From positions 62,001 through 126,000 of the forward strand of contig NZ_JPWH01000010.1 in the NCBI RefSeq assembly GCF_003326755.1: a DNA stretch of 64,000 nt, written 5' to 3'. Numbering within the stretch: position 1 is the stretch's first letter; each line of letters starts with the position of its first letter. The notes beneath the pieces were generated by a model, which saw only the letters and a program-made list of their open reading frames with translations, was not told the origin of the DNA and searched no databases. This DNA comes from Thalassospira profundimaris (lineage in GTDB: Bacteria; Pseudomonadota; Alphaproteobacteria; Rhodospirillales; Thalassospiraceae). The position numbers were made by a program, and so were the translations under genes. Positions 25,385 through 35,078 of the stretch are shown here, piece after piece.

Positions 25385-27367
25385 TTAAACGTCAATATCC
25401 TCGACAAAACGGGCATGTTCCTGAATGAACTGGAAGCGCAATTCCGGTTTTTTCCCCATCAGGCGGCCGACCAGATCCTTGGTCTGTTCCTGTCCGTCCG
25501 GTTCGGCGGCATCGGGCAGGGTGACGCGCAAAAGGGTGCGGTTTTCGCGTGACATGGTGGTGTCACGCAACTGCTGCGAGGGCATTTCCCCCAAACCTTT
25601 AAAGCGCGAGATTTCGACCTTGTTGGGGTTTTTAAACTCGGTATTGAGCAGATGTTCCTTTTCGGCATCATCCATCGCATAGATGCTTTTGCCACCCTGT
25701 GTCAGGCGATAAAGCGGCGGCATGGCAAGGAACAGGCTGCCATTTTCGATAAGACCCGGCATTTCCTGATAGAAAAATGTCATCAGCAACGATGCGATAT
25801 GCGCGCCGTCCACGTCAGCATCGGTCATGATGATGATGCGTTCGTAACGTAAATCCTTCAGGCTGAAATCAGAACCGGTACCGCAGCCAAAGGCCTCGAT
25901 CATGTCCTTGATTTCCTGGTTCGCCATCATCTTGTCACGGGTGGCCGATGCCACGTTCAGGATTTTACCGCGCAGCGGCAAAACGGCCTGGGTTTCGCGG
26001 TCACGGGCCTGTTTGGCCGACCCGCCTGCCGAATCCCCTTCGACCAGGAAAATTTCGGTACCCGCCGCAATCGAACGGGAACAATCCGTTAATTTGCCGG
26101 GCAGGCGCAGGCGCCGTGTGGCGGACTGGCGTTTGGTTTCTTTCTTTTCCTTGCGGCGCAGGCGTTCTTCGGCGCGCAAAATAATGCGTTCCAACAGCCG
26201 CTTGGCATTTTCGGTATCCCCGGTCAGCCAGTGGTCAAAATGGTCGCGAACGGCGGTTTCAACCAGTTTGGTGGCGTTTTGTGTGCCCAGCTTTTCCTTG
26301 GTCTGGCCCTGAAATTGCGGGTCCGGGATAAAGACGGACAGCATGACACAGCCGCCGCCAAAAATGTCTTCGGCGGTGATGGTTGATGCCTTTTTCAGCC
26401 CCACCATATCACCATAGGCCTTGATCGCCTTGGTCAGGGCATAGCGAAAACCGGCCTCGTGCGTGCCACCCAGCGGGGTGGGAACGGTATTACAATAGGA
26501 ATGAAAATAGCCTTCGCCGCCTTCCGGCCAGCCCACGGCCCATTCCACCCGTCCGGGGCTGTCGGCAAATTTGGTTTCCCCGGCAAAGGGGCGTTCCGTC
26601 ACCATCTCGCGACCCTTCAGGGTCATTTCGAGATAATCCAGAATACCGTTGGGGAATTTCAGGACTTCTTTTTGCGGGGTTGGGTCATCACTGGTCAGAA
26701 GCGACGGATCGCACGACCAGCGAATTTCCACACCCTTGTAAAGATAGGCCTTTGAGCGCGCCATGCGGAAAATGGTGCCGGGCTTCAGCTTGGCCCGCGC
26801 GCCGAAAATTTCGGGGTCGGGACGGAAAATAACCGTGGTGCCGCGCCGGTTGTTAACCGTGCCGCCATCCTGAAGCGGGCCAAGCGGCGTGCCCTTGGAA
26901 TATTCCTGAAATACCAGTTTGCGGTCGCGCGCGACTTCGACCCGGAATTTGTCGGTCAGCGCGTTCACCACCGACATGCCAACACCGTGCAAACCGCCTG
27001 ATGTTTCATAGGCCTTGCCGGAAAATTTGCCGCCTGAATGCAGGGTGGTCAAAATGACTTCCAGCGCCGATTTGTCGGGGAATTTCGGGTGCGGGTCGGT
27101 CGGGATACCACGGCCGTTATCGCGAATCAGAACGGTATTGTCGGTTTGCAGTTCCAGTTCGATCCAGTCGGCATGGCCTGCCACCGCTTCGTCCATCGAG
27201 TTATCGAGGATCTCGGCCACCAGATGGTGCAGGGCGGTATCATCGGTGCCGCCAATATACATGCCCGGACGCCGACGGACGGGTTCAAGGCCTTCAAGAA
27301 CCTCGATATCCTTGGCGGAATAGGCGTTTGCGGTGCTCTGGTTTGAATCTTCAAAAAGGTCGGTCAT
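25385..27367 (-). CDS. parE: DNA topoisomerase IV subunit B
   Basis: About 660 residues, the ParE length; GyrB is longer because of an extra insertion. Seen: GHKL ATPase motifs EILDNSMDEA, DNGRGIPTD and TSGGLHGVGMSVVNAL, the TOPRIM motif VEGDSAGGSAKQARDRETQA with PLRGKILN, and DADVDGAHI. The enzyme decatenates daughter chromosomes with ParC. The start ATG 27365-27367 has GGGGAA directly upstream and precedes MTDLFEDSN; the open frame runs 27 codons further. parC is not in the window. Confidence 0.95.
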   Translation of the reverse strand: MTDLFEDSNQSTANAYSAKDIEVLEGLEPVRRRPGMYIGGTDDTALHHLVAEILDNSMDEAVAGHADWIELELQTDNTVLIRDNGRGIPTDPHPKFPDKSALEVILTTLHSGGKFSGKAYETSGGLHGVGMSVVNALTDKFRVEVARDRKLVFQEYSKGTPLGPLQDGGTVNNRRGTTVIFRPDPEIFGARAKLKPGTIFRMARSKAYLYKGVEIRWSCDPSLLTSDDPTPQKEVLKFPNGILDYLEMTLKGREMVTERPFAGETKFADSPGRVEWAVGWPEGGEGYFHSYCNTVPTPLGGTHEAGFRYALTKAIKAYGDMVGLKKASTITAEDIFGGGCVMLSVFIPDPQFQGQTKEKLGTQNATKLVETAVRDHFDHWLTGDTENAKRLLERIILRAEERLRRKEKKETKRQSATRRLRLPGKLTDCSRSIAAGTEIFLVEGDSAGGSAKQARDRETQAVLPLRGKILNVASATRDKMMANQEIKDMIEAFGCGTGSDFSLKDLRYERIIIMTDADVDGAHIASLLMTFFYQEMPGLIENGSLFLAMPPLYRLTQGGKSIYAMDDAEKEHLLNTEFKNPNKVEISRFKGLGEMPSQQLRDTTMSRENRTLLRVTLPDAAEPDGQEQTKDLVGRLMGKKPELRFQFIQEHARFVEDIDV

Positions 27368-27609
27368 GTTCCCCGGAACGCAACTGGTTGTTTTAAGGGT
27401 ATAATTTGGGTGGCAGGTGGGTCGGGACGATTGTTGCACATGGTGCATAACACCCTGTCCAATACCGTGCTGGCATCGCCTGCCGATAAACGAGTACCAT
27501 AAGATTTAAATCCCGGCTCATAAAAATGTTTTTCCTTTTGCAATGCAACCGGGTTCACGGAAAAAAATAGCGGATCAGGCCGGGTATCCGGCAACCAGGA
27601 GTGAGTGCG

Positions 27610-28032
27610 ATGGTCGATAAACACGAAAAATCCCATGATGAAGGTGCGATGCCGCGTGGCGACATGTGTACGCGGACCCTGGCAATGCCCGGCGATACCA
27701 ACCCCAGCGGCGATATTTTCGGCGGCTGGCTGATGTCGCAAATGGATATTGCCGGTGGCGTGCTGGCAAGTCAGATTGCCGAAGGCCGCGTTGCCACCGT
27801 TGCCGTGGATGGCATGACCTTCCATCGCCCGGTTTATGTGGGTGATGTGGTGTGCGTTTATGGCGATATTGACCGTATTGGCAATACATCAATGGTGCTG
27901 CATCTCGAAGCCTGGGTCCTGCGCCGCAACCAGCCGCCACGCATTAAAGTGACCGAAGCCACCTTTACCTTTGTCGCCATCGACGCCAACGGCCGCCCGC
28001 GCCCGGTGCGCAAGGATGAGGCAATGGCCTGA
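27610..28032 (+). CDS. YciA-type hotdog-fold acyl-CoA thioesterase
   Basis: 140 residues from ATG 27610 (CAGGAG upstream). The hotdog signature is MPGDTNPSGDIFGGWLMSQM with the conserved Asn-Pro and Gly-Gly-Trp, then VATVAVDGMTFHRPVYVGD. YciA enzymes are cytosolic hexamers hydrolysing many acyl-CoAs. An in-frame GTG at 27601 overlaps the SD and is unlikely. It is divergent from parE. Confidence 0.9.
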   Translation: MVDKHEKSHDEGAMPRGDMCTRTLAMPGDTNPSGDIFGGWLMSQMDIAGGVLASQIAEGRVATVAVDGMTFHRPVYVGDVVCVYGDIDRIGNTSMVLHLEAWVLRRNQPPRIKVTEATFTFVAIDANGRPRPVRKDEAMA

Positions 28033-28217
28033 TCTTCTGACTTTGCAGATGATTTTCTGGTCATGTTATAAGATATGTCAAAGGCAGCATTTGAGAGTGC
28101 CGCCTTTGTGCCTTATTCCAGCGCATAGCTTTGATTGACCATATCTTCGTCGATGTGGAAAGGCATTGCACCTGTGAATCAAGCAATCAAGATGGTTTCT
28201 ATTGGTTAATCACATGG

Positions 28218-28775
28218 TTAATCAAAGGATATTTTGCAAATTGGGTCGTTATCCCACAGCTGCATCTCAATAAATGTTGTTTTGGTCGCGTTTTTGGAAG
28301 TGTAGCAAGCAGGGAGCCCCCAATTGGAAACAACGGTTTTGAGTTGTCTGAGGGTAAATAATTGTCCATTGAAAGGGGGAATATTGATCCGTGTATCATC
28401 AGTTTCCTCGAAGCAATTCATGCTATCGGAATAGGTGAATGTGATCATGTCTTCGTTGAAGTCGGATAATTGTATATGTACTGACTTGGGGCGGGAAATA
28501 TCCTTTCCGTCAGAAAAATCACCCAGAAAGAAGTAAATCGGTGTGTTTCTGGGGGTGATGCCAATCAGGTTCTGGCGCTTTTCTCGTAACCACGTTTCTG
28601 TCCGCAATCTGCGATCTAGATAGTTGCGCTTGATTTTGGTGAGTCCTGATTGGCGAATGTCTTGAAGAATGTTTTCTGCATCCGATGCGGGCAAATCACA
28701 AAGATTCTGAAAACGCCCTCTTCGCGGATCATAGTTGTGTGTTACAATCTCGGGAAGGTTCCATTGTTGCATCAT
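28218..28775 (-). CDS. AT-rich hypothetical protein coupled to the dipeptidase gene
   Basis: 185 residues. The stop of the dipeptidase and this start overlap as ATGA (28772-28775), so translation is coupled. The product is soluble, without signal peptide or membrane helix. It is rich in charged and aromatic residues, with LRTETWLREKRQNLIG, then PIYFFLGDFSDGKDISRP and DMITFTYSDSM blocks. I recall similar uncharacterised proteins but cannot name a domain. The region has visibly lower G+C than its neighbours, so recent acquisition is possible. A role in handling peptides is only guessed from the operon. Confidence 0.65.
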   Translation of the reverse strand: MMQQWNLPEIVTHNYDPRRGRFQNLCDLPASDAENILQDIRQSGLTKIKRNYLDRRLRTETWLREKRQNLIGITPRNTPIYFFLGDFSDGKDISRPKSVHIQLSDFNEDMITFTYSDSMNCFEETDDTRINIPPFNGQLFTLRQLKTVVSNWGLPACYTSKNATKTTFIEMQLWDNDPICKISFD

Positions 28776-29851
28776 TCCTGATTTTGTCCAGTATCACAGG
28801 ACAACCAGCTTTCTTTCGCCACCCGAATAAAGTTTTCGCCCATGATTTTATCAACATCATCGGGCAGGTAGCCTTCGTTGATCAGGGCATCGGCCAGCAT
28901 CGGCAGTTTGCGCGGGTCAAATACGGCAGCCCCGCCCGCATTGGGGCCATAGCCGCGTTCTGCGGGCCAGTAATAGGCGCGGTCAACCCCTTCGGGGAAG
29001 TCATTGGCCCCTTTGACCGATGGCATGGTATCCAGACCAATGCCGACATGGTTTACACCGACAAGCTCGACCAGATAATTGATGTGGCGCAGCATATCCT
29101 CGACCTCGGGCGCATTGGCCGACTTGATGAAACGCTGGAAGCCGCAAACGCCGATCACGCCATTGGTATCGGCGCAGGCCTTGATTTGTTCATCATCAAT
29201 GCAGCGTTCATGCCCGCCCAGGGCCTTGGGGTTGGCATGGCTAAAGACCACGGGCTTGTTGGAGACCCGCATGATGTCGAGGCTGCTTTGCCGCCCGGTA
29301 TGCGAACAATCCATGATCATGCCGGCCGCATTCACCGCCTTAACCATTTCATGGCCCAGCGCGGTGAGGGGCACATCGGTATCGTGGCACCCCCCCGCGA
29401 CCGAATTGTTGCGGTTATAGGCAAAATGGATTTGCTTTACACCCAGCTTGGCAAAGACCGGCACCATTTCGGGCATGTCCTGCAACATCATCGACCCTTC
29501 AAGATCAAAACCAACGCCGAGCAAACCGGCCTTTTTGGCCTTTGCCAGATCGTCAAATGTTTCGATCTGCATGTATTTGTCGGGATGGGCGGCAATTTTG
29601 GCGCGGAAATCGGCAATCACGCGCAGGATATGCGCAACCGAATTCATATCCATGCCAACATTGATGCAGACATAATCAATATGACCGGCGCGATAGGTAT
29701 CAAGCAGGTCAATCGGCACAATCGGGTCCAGCGGCAGGCAGGCATGGGCATCCCATGTAAAGGACGGGATGTGCTGGCGTTTGTAGTCGCGCAAGGCGCT
29801 GTCGGCCGGGGCGAAAGGGGTGGCAAATTCGGTGTTGGTGGCGATTGTCAT
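28772..29851 (-). CDS. Membrane-dipeptidase-like protein, peptidase family M19
   Basis: 359 residues from ATG 29849-29851 (GGAG upstream). M19 metal-ligand pattern: His36 in WDAHACLP, Glu in GFDLEGSMML, His in DCSHTG and FSHANPK, Arg in GGHERCIDD and Asp in VGIGLDTMP. The first motif is HxC rather than HxD, so the usual first-site Asp is Cys38. Renal dipeptidase relatives cleave dipeptides, sometimes with D-amino acids. The gene lies in the peptide ABC operon, which fits hydrolysis of imported dipeptides. No signal peptide is seen, so it is cytosolic. Confidence 0.85.
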   Translation of the reverse strand: MTIATNTEFATPFAPADSALRDYKRQHIPSFTWDAHACLPLDPIVPIDLLDTYRAGHIDYVCINVGMDMNSVAHILRVIADFRAKIAAHPDKYMQIETFDDLAKAKKAGLLGVGFDLEGSMMLQDMPEMVPVFAKLGVKQIHFAYNRNNSVAGGCHDTDVPLTALGHEMVKAVNAAGMIMDCSHTGRQSSLDIMRVSNKPVVFSHANPKALGGHERCIDDEQIKACADTNGVIGVCGFQRFIKSANAPEVEDMLRHINYLVELVGVNHVGIGLDTMPSVKGANDFPEGVDRAYYWPAERGYGPNAGGAAVFDPRKLPMLADALINEGYLPDDVDKIMGENFIRVAKESWLSCDTGQNQE

Positions 29852-29862
29852 GGTGTCTCCGG

Positions 29863-30627
29863 TCAGTCCCAATCGACAAAGCTGTCAATCACGGCGCGGT
29901 CATAGCCGCCTGCCGCCTTGTAAAGCTGTTGCGAATAGGGATGTTCAAGTGAACCCTGGGCAAGCTGGCTGGCGGTGGCACGTTCAACAATACGACCGTG
30001 ATTCATGATCGCGATATCGTCGCATACATGCGCCACAACCGCCAGATCGTGGCTGACCATGATATAGGTCAGCCCCAGATCCCGGCGCAAGGCCGCCAGC
30101 AGATTAAGCACTTCTGCCTGGATCGAAACATCCAGTGCTGATGTCGGTTCATCAAGCAGCAAGACACTGGGTTCCAGAATCAGCGCGCGGGCAATGGCAA
30201 CACGCTGGCGCTGCCCGCCCGAAAGCTGGTGCGGATAGCGAAACCGGAAGGAATTATTCAGCCCGACCTGTTCGAGTACCTTCACAACGCGACGGTCCGA
30301 ATCGCCCAGTTTATGGACCGAAACCGGCTCGCTTAAGATCCGGTCGATGGTATGACGCGGATGAAGTGATCCAAACGGATCCTGAAACACCATTTGCACC
30401 TGGCGATAAAAGGTTTTGTCGCGTTTGGGCCCAAGTTCATGACCATGCACGACAATATTGCCTTCCCAGTCATCGACCAGGCCGGTCATGGTGCGCAAAA
30501 CGGTCGATTTGCCCGAACCGGATTCGCCGACCAAACCAAAGGAACCGTTTTTCGCCACCTTGAGCGAGACATCCTTCAGGACGTGGTTTTCGCCAAACCA
30601 GGCATTGAGATTTTCAATTTCAATCAT
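29863..30627 (-). CDS. ABC transporter ATP-binding protein, dipeptide/oligopeptide type (second ATPase)
   Basis: 254 residues: Walker [10 protein letters not shown], signature LSGGQRQRVAIARAL, Walker [12 protein letters not shown], and an H-loop VSHDLAVV. It pairs with the next gene to form the asymmetric ATPase of the DppDF/OppDF class and ends 11 bases from the dipeptidase start. The C-terminal extension seen in some family members is short here. Confidence 0.92.
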   Translation of the reverse strand: MIEIENLNAWFGENHVLKDVSLKVAKNGSFGLVGESGSGKSTVLRTMTGLVDDWEGNIVVHGHELGPKRDKTFYRQVQMVFQDPFGSLHPRHTIDRILSEPVSVHKLGDSDRRVVKVLEQVGLNNSFRFRYPHQLSGGQRQRVAIARALILEPSVLLLDEPTSALDVSIQAEVLNLLAALRRDLGLTYIMVSHDLAVVAHVCDDIAIMNHGRIVERATASQLAQGSLEHPYSQQLYKAAGGYDRAVIDSFVDWD

Positions 30628-30636
30628 TGGCTTATC

Positions 30637-31479
30637 TTATCCTTCCGCCCAGCTTGCCTGGCGTTGCAAAACGGGCAGGTCGTTATGGTTGCCATCCATT
30701 TTCGGCAGGCAGTTGAGAAGGCCCTGGGTATAGGGGTGTTTGGCCTGGTCCAGCTCGCTTGCGCGGATTTCCTCGACCACGCGGCCCTGATACATCACCA
30801 GCACCCGGTCACAGAAACTCGAGACCAGATGCAGATCATGGCTGATGAAAATCAGCGCCATGCCGCGTTCGCGCACCAGATCATCCAAAATCGCCATCAC
30901 TTGAAGCTGCACCGTCACATCCAGGGCAGATGTCGGTTCGTCGGCAATCAGCAATTCCGGATCGGGGATCAGCATCATGGCAATCATCACGCGCTGGCCC
31001 ATCCCACCCGAAACCTCGTGCGGGTAGGATTTGAAAACGCGCTGCGGATCACGGATTTTTACCGCTTCGAGCATTTCGATGGCGCGATGGGTGGCTTCTT
31101 TGGTGCCGACCTTGTGATGTTCGCGGTAGGCCTCGATGATCTGATCGCCAATCGTCATGACAGGGTTAAGCGAATATTTCGGGTCCTGCATGATCATGGA
31201 AATGCGTGCACCGCGCACCTTGCGCCATTGGCGCGGGCTCAGGTTGCGCAAATCCACATCGTGGAACTGCATTTCATCGGCGGCAATGCTGCCATTGGCC
31301 GCCGTCAGCCCCAAAATGGCCCGTCCGGTTTGCGATTTGCCCGAACCGGATTCGCCCACAATACCCAGCCTTTCCCGGCCCAGATCAAACGACACACCGC
31401 GCACCGCGTTAACCGGCCCCTTGGAGGTGGAAAAGGTGACGGTCAGATTTTTGACCGATAACAGTTTGTCCTGGCGCAT
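30637..31479 (-). CDS. ABC transporter ATP-binding protein, dipeptide/oligopeptide type (first ATPase)
   Basis: 280 residues: Walker [10 protein letters not shown], signature [13 protein letters not shown], Walker [13 protein letters not shown] and H-loop FISHDLHLV. It starts right after the permease gene (three bases apart) and is followed by the second ATPase after nine bases. Confidence 0.92.
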   Translation of the reverse strand: MRQDKLLSVKNLTVTFSTSKGPVNAVRGVSFDLGRERLGIVGESGSGKSQTGRAILGLTAANGSIAADEMQFHDVDLRNLSPRQWRKVRGARISMIMQDPKYSLNPVMTIGDQIIEAYREHHKVGTKEATHRAIEMLEAVKIRDPQRVFKSYPHEVSGGMGQRVMIAMMLIPDPELLIADEPTSALDVTVQLQVMAILDDLVRERGMALIFISHDLHLVSSFCDRVLVMYQGRVVEEIRASELDQAKHPYTQGLLNCLPKMDGNHNDLPVLQRQASWAEG

Positions 31480-31481
31480 GG

Positions 31482-32405
31482 TCAGTCTCCTCCGCGCGGG
31501 TCAAGAACATCGCGCAGGCCATCACCCAGCAGGTTAAAGCCCAAACTGACAACAAAAATCGCCAGGCCCGGCACGGTCGAAACCCACCATTGTTCCAGCA
31601 GGAACTGGCGACCTTCGGACACCATTGCCCCCCATTCTGGCGTCGGCGGTTGTGCCCCCAGACCCAAAAAGCCAAGGCCCGCTGCAATCAAAATCATGCC
31701 GGCCATATCCAGCGTCACGCGCACCACGACCGAGCTGATGCACATCGGCATGATGTGGCCCAAAATAAGCCCGCTGCTGGAAACACCCTGCAGGCGGGCG
31801 GCATCAATATAGTCCGATTTGCGCACCGTGATGGTTTCGGCACGCGCAATACGGGCATAGGGCGGCCATGCGGTTAAGGCGATGGCAAGCACGGCATTTT
31901 CAAGCCCCGGCCCCAGGGCCGAAACAAAGGCCAGCGCCAAAATCAGTTTCGGGAAGGCCAGGAAAATATCGGTAATGCGCATCAAAACCGAATCAACCCA
32001 GCCGCCAAAATAGCCCGCCACCGTGCCAATCAACAGGCCAACAGGGGCAGCGGTGATGGTGACAAGGGCCACGATCATCAGGGTATATTGTGCGCCGTAA
32101 ATCAGCCGGGAGAGAATATCGCGCCCCAACTGGTCGGTGCCAAACCAGTGCGCGGCACTGGGCGGCTGAATGCGATTGCCAAGGTCGGCGGCAACCGGAT
32201 TATAAGGCGCGATAACCGGAGCAAAGATGGTCAGAATGATCAGAACCAGGACAATACCCAGCCCGATCATGGCAAGATGGTTTTCCGTCAGTTTGGTCCA
32301 GGCCAGCCAGGCACGGCCACAGCGGGCCTGAAACCGCGATTGCGGCGTGTTTGATGTCAGCCACTGCCGCAAACCGCCAGAATTTTGTTTGGTCACTGTT
32401 TGCAT
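31482..32405 (-). CDS. ABC transporter permease, DppC/OppC-like
   Basis: 307 residues from ATG 32403-32405 (AAGG seven bases upstream). It has an N-terminal cytoplasmic stretch, five or six membrane segments and the family loop YIDAARLQGVSSSGLILGHIMP (EAA motif). It pairs with the DppB-like permease directly before it (five bases). The open frame extends 36 codons upstream without support. Confidence 0.9.
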   Translation of the reverse strand: MQTVTKQNSGGLRQWLTSNTPQSRFQARCGRAWLAWTKLTENHLAMIGLGIVLVLIILTIFAPVIAPYNPVAADLGNRIQPPSAAHWFGTDQLGRDILSRLIYGAQYTLMIVALVTITAAPVGLLIGTVAGYFGGWVDSVLMRITDIFLAFPKLILALAFVSALGPGLENAVLAIALTAWPPYARIARAETITVRKSDYIDAARLQGVSSSGLILGHIMPMCISSVVVRVTLDMAGMILIAAGLGFLGLGAQPPTPEWGAMVSEGRQFLLEQWWVSTVPGLAIFVVSLGFNLLGDGLRDVLDPRGGD

Positions 32406-32409
32406 TTTT

Positions 32410-33477
32410 TTACCTTCGGGCGCGCGGATCAAGCAGTCGATACAAAAGATCGGACAGCATATTGACGCCAATAAACACGGCCCCCACCACAATGGTACCG
32501 CCCAGCACGGCATTCATGTCGGCATTCAAAAGCGAATTGGTGATGTAAAGACCAAGGCCGGGCCAGGCAAAGATGGTTTCCGTCAGCACCGATCCTTCAA
32601 GAAGGTTGGCATAGGAAAGCGCAATCACGGTCACAAGTGGCACCATCACATTGCCCAGCGCATGACGCCAGATGATGCGAAATTCGGAAATCCCCTTTAC
32701 GCGCGCGGCCAGAATATATTCCTGGCTCAGTTGCTCGAGCATGAAAGAACGTGTCATGCGCGCAATATAGGCCAGCGAAAAATAGGCCAGGATCGATGCA
32801 GGCAGAATGATATGGCTGACGGCATTCCAGAACAGGTCGGTATCGCCATCAAGCAGGGTATCAACCAGCATCAGCCCGGTTCTTTGCTCAATAAAGTCGG
32901 CATAAAACGAATCAATACGTCCGGGGCCGGCAACCCAGTCCAGTTTCATGTAAAAAACCAGAAGCCCCATCAGCCCCAGCCAGAAAATGGGCATCGAATA
33001 GCCCACCAGGCCAAAGACGCGCACCAGATGGTCCGGCCATTTACCCTTGTGAACTGCGGCAAACACGCCCAGCGGCACGCCAAAGATGACACCGATAATG
33101 GTACCGATGGTTGCCAGTTCCAGGGTGGCGGGGAAGACGCGGGCAATGTCGCTGAGAACGGGTTGCGATGTCAGGACGGATTTGCCGAAATCCCCGTGCA
33201 GGACATTGCTGACATAAATGTAGAACTGCTTCCACAGCGGCAGGTTCAGGCCCATTTCCTCGCGCACGCGGTTATACACCGCCTCGGAGGCATGGTCGCC
33301 CACGGCGGCCAGGACAGGGTCGATGGGCAGGATGCGACCGATTAAAAAGGTCACAAGCAACAGCCCGAAAAATGTAATGATAACGGAGAAGGCGACGCGA
33401 AAAATGCTGCCGACCGGCCCCGAAAGAAGACGGGCGCGTTTGCGCCCGCCCTGTCTGGTTGAAGTCACGGTAGACAT
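32410..33477 (-). CDS. ABC transporter permease, DppB/OppB-like
   Basis: 355 residues with six hydrophobic segments, the DppB N-terminal motif FLIGRILPIDPVLAAVGDHA and the EAA loop YILAARVKGISEFRIIWRHA. A basic cytoplasmic N-terminus (RQGGRKRARL) precedes the first helix. It lies 12 bases from the solute-binding protein gene. Confidence 0.9.
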   Translation of the reverse strand: MSTVTSTRQGGRKRARLLSGPVGSIFRVAFSVIITFFGLLLVTFLIGRILPIDPVLAAVGDHASEAVYNRVREEMGLNLPLWKQFYIYVSNVLHGDFGKSVLTSQPVLSDIARVFPATLELATIGTIIGVIFGVPLGVFAAVHKGKWPDHLVRVFGLVGYSMPIFWLGLMGLLVFYMKLDWVAGPGRIDSFYADFIEQRTGLMLVDTLLDGDTDLFWNAVSHIILPASILAYFSLAYIARMTRSFMLEQLSQEYILAARVKGISEFRIIWRHALGNVMVPLVTVIALSYANLLEGSVLTETIFAWPGLGLYITNSLLNADMNAVLGGTIVVGAVFIGVNMLSDLLYRLLDPRARR

Positions 33478-33488
33478 CTACCCGTTCC

Positions 33489-35078
33489 TTAATCCTTGGT
33501 CACAAAACGATAGAAGTTGGTATCGAATGACGGGCCAAGTTTGAAGTTATGAACATTGCTGCGGATACCGGCGATTTCGGTTTCCTGGAACATGATCACA
33601 TAAGGCCCGCTTTCCATGACCTTCTTCTGAAGGTCCTGATACATGGCGATACGTTTCTGGGTGTCGCGTTCCAGAACGGCGGCTTCGGTTTCGGCCGTCA
33701 TTTCTTTCGGATCCCAGCTATTACGCCATGCCAGCGGTTTTGCCGCGGCATCATCCGAATTATCCGGGTTCCAGGCAAAGGTGGCGGCATTGGTGTTCGG
33801 GTCCTGATAGTCAGCGCCCCAACGGCCAATATAAATATCATGTTTACGTGCACGATATTTGGTCAGGGTTTGCGCACCATCGCCCGGAATGATTTCCAGA
33901 TTAATGCCAGCCTGCGCCCAGGTTGCCTGGATCGACTGCGCCATTGCGGTAATGGCGGTGGTGTTACGGGTATCCATCGTTACGGTGAAACCGTCCGGAT
34001 AACCGGCCTCTTTAAGCAGTTCCTTGGCCTTTGCCACGTCAAGTTTATAGGGGTTGGTATCCGATGCGCCCAGGAACCCGTCGGGCAGGAAGGCCTGGTG
34101 GATGGTCGCACGACCCGCCAGGATGGTATCGGCAATGCCCTTGTAATCAATAAGATATTTCAGAGCTTCGCGGACTTTGGGGTTCGACAGATATTTGTTC
34201 TTCTGCGACAGGCCCAGATACCACAGCGTGCCTTTGGCACGTTTGTCGAATTTGATGTCCTTGTCGTCTTTCAGGGCATTGACCTGATCGGCTTCAAGGT
34301 TGCGGGCAATATCAATATCGCCTTTTTGCAGCAGCAACTGCTGGGATGCGGCCTCGGAAATGCTGCGAATGATCACGCGCTTCATTTCCGGGGCACCGTC
34401 CCAGTAATCGTCATTGGCAACCAGCGACAGGCTTTCATTCGGGGTCCATTTGTTCAGCTCGAACGGACCGGAACCGGCATAGGCGGTTTTCAGCCATTCA
34501 TGGCCCATATCGCCGTCTTTTTCATGCGCCATGACTTCTTTTTTATCGATGATCGAACCGATACCGGCGGTCAGGCAATACAGCACGAAGGTCGGGGCAT
34601 AGGGTTTGTCGACTTTCATCACCAGGGTGTGGTCATCCGGTGCGGTAATTTGGGTATCGACATTCTCCTTGGTCAAACCGAACTGACCCAGAATAAAGGC
34701 AGGCGAGAGATCCAGTTTGATCACACGGCGCAGCGAAAAGGCGGCATCTTCGGCGGTCAGTGGATTGCCGGAAGCAAACTTGATGCCGTCGCGAATTTTA
34801 AAGGTATAGGTTTTGCCGTCTTCGGAAACGTCCCAGCTTTCGGCAACAACGCCGTAAATTTTTGAAACGTCTTTATTGTCATAGCCAATCAGACGGTCAT
34901 AGGTGTTGCCCGAATATTCCGCGCCGGAAAACTCGAAAATTTCCGCCGGGTCCAGCGTGATGATGTCGTCAATCGAAAACGCCATCACCAGCGTGTTTTT
35001 GGGTGTCTCGGCCTTGGCGGCCATTGGGGCTGCCGCCAGTGACGTGCCGAGAATCAGCCCCGCGATAAGCTTGCGCAT
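33489..35078 (-). CDS. Extracellular solute-binding protein, family 5 (peptide/nickel type)
   Basis: 529 residues with a Sec signal peptide (KLIAGLILGTSLAAAPMAAKA, cleavage near AKA/ETP) and no lipobox Cys. The domain is SBP_bac_5: FSIDDIITLDPAEIFEFSGA, YTFKIRDGIKFASGNPLTAEDA and GRWGADYQDPNTNA. It is the first gene of the six-plus-one-gene operon and captures peptides in the periplasm for the two permeases. Specificity is not readable. Confidence 0.92.
   Translation of the reverse strand: MRKLIAGLILGTSLAAAPMAAKAETPKNTLVMAFSIDDIITLDPAEIFEFSGAEYSGNTYDRLIGYDNKDVSKIYGVVAESWDVSEDGKTYTFKIRDGIKFASGNPLTAEDAAFSLRRVIKLDLSPAFILGQFGLTKENVDTQITAPDDHTLVMKVDKPYAPTFVLYCLTAGIGSIIDKKEVMAHEKDGDMGHEWLKTAYAGSGPFELNKWTPNESLSLVANDDYWDGAPEMKRVIIRSISEAASQQLLLQKGDIDIARNLEADQVNALKDDKDIKFDKRAKGTLWYLGLSQKNKYLSNPKVREALKYLIDYKGIADTILAGRATIHQAFLPDGFLGASDTNPYKLDVAKAKELLKEAGYPDGFTVTMDTRNTTAITAMAQSIQATWAQAGINLEIIPGDGAQTLTKYRARKHDIYIGRWGADYQDPNTNAATFAWNPDNSDDAAAKPLAWRNSWDPKEMTAETEAAVLERDTQKRIAMYQDLQKKVMESGPYVIMFQETEIAGIRSNVHNFKLGPSFDTNFYRFVTKD

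Noticed and set aside
28685-29905. Plus-strand open frame of 406 codons
   Set aside because: Antisense to the M19 dipeptidase gene; no protein motif.
33549-34865. Plus-strand open frame of 438 codons
   Set aside because: Antisense to the solute-binding protein gene, whose SBP_bac_5 motifs and signal peptide are clear.
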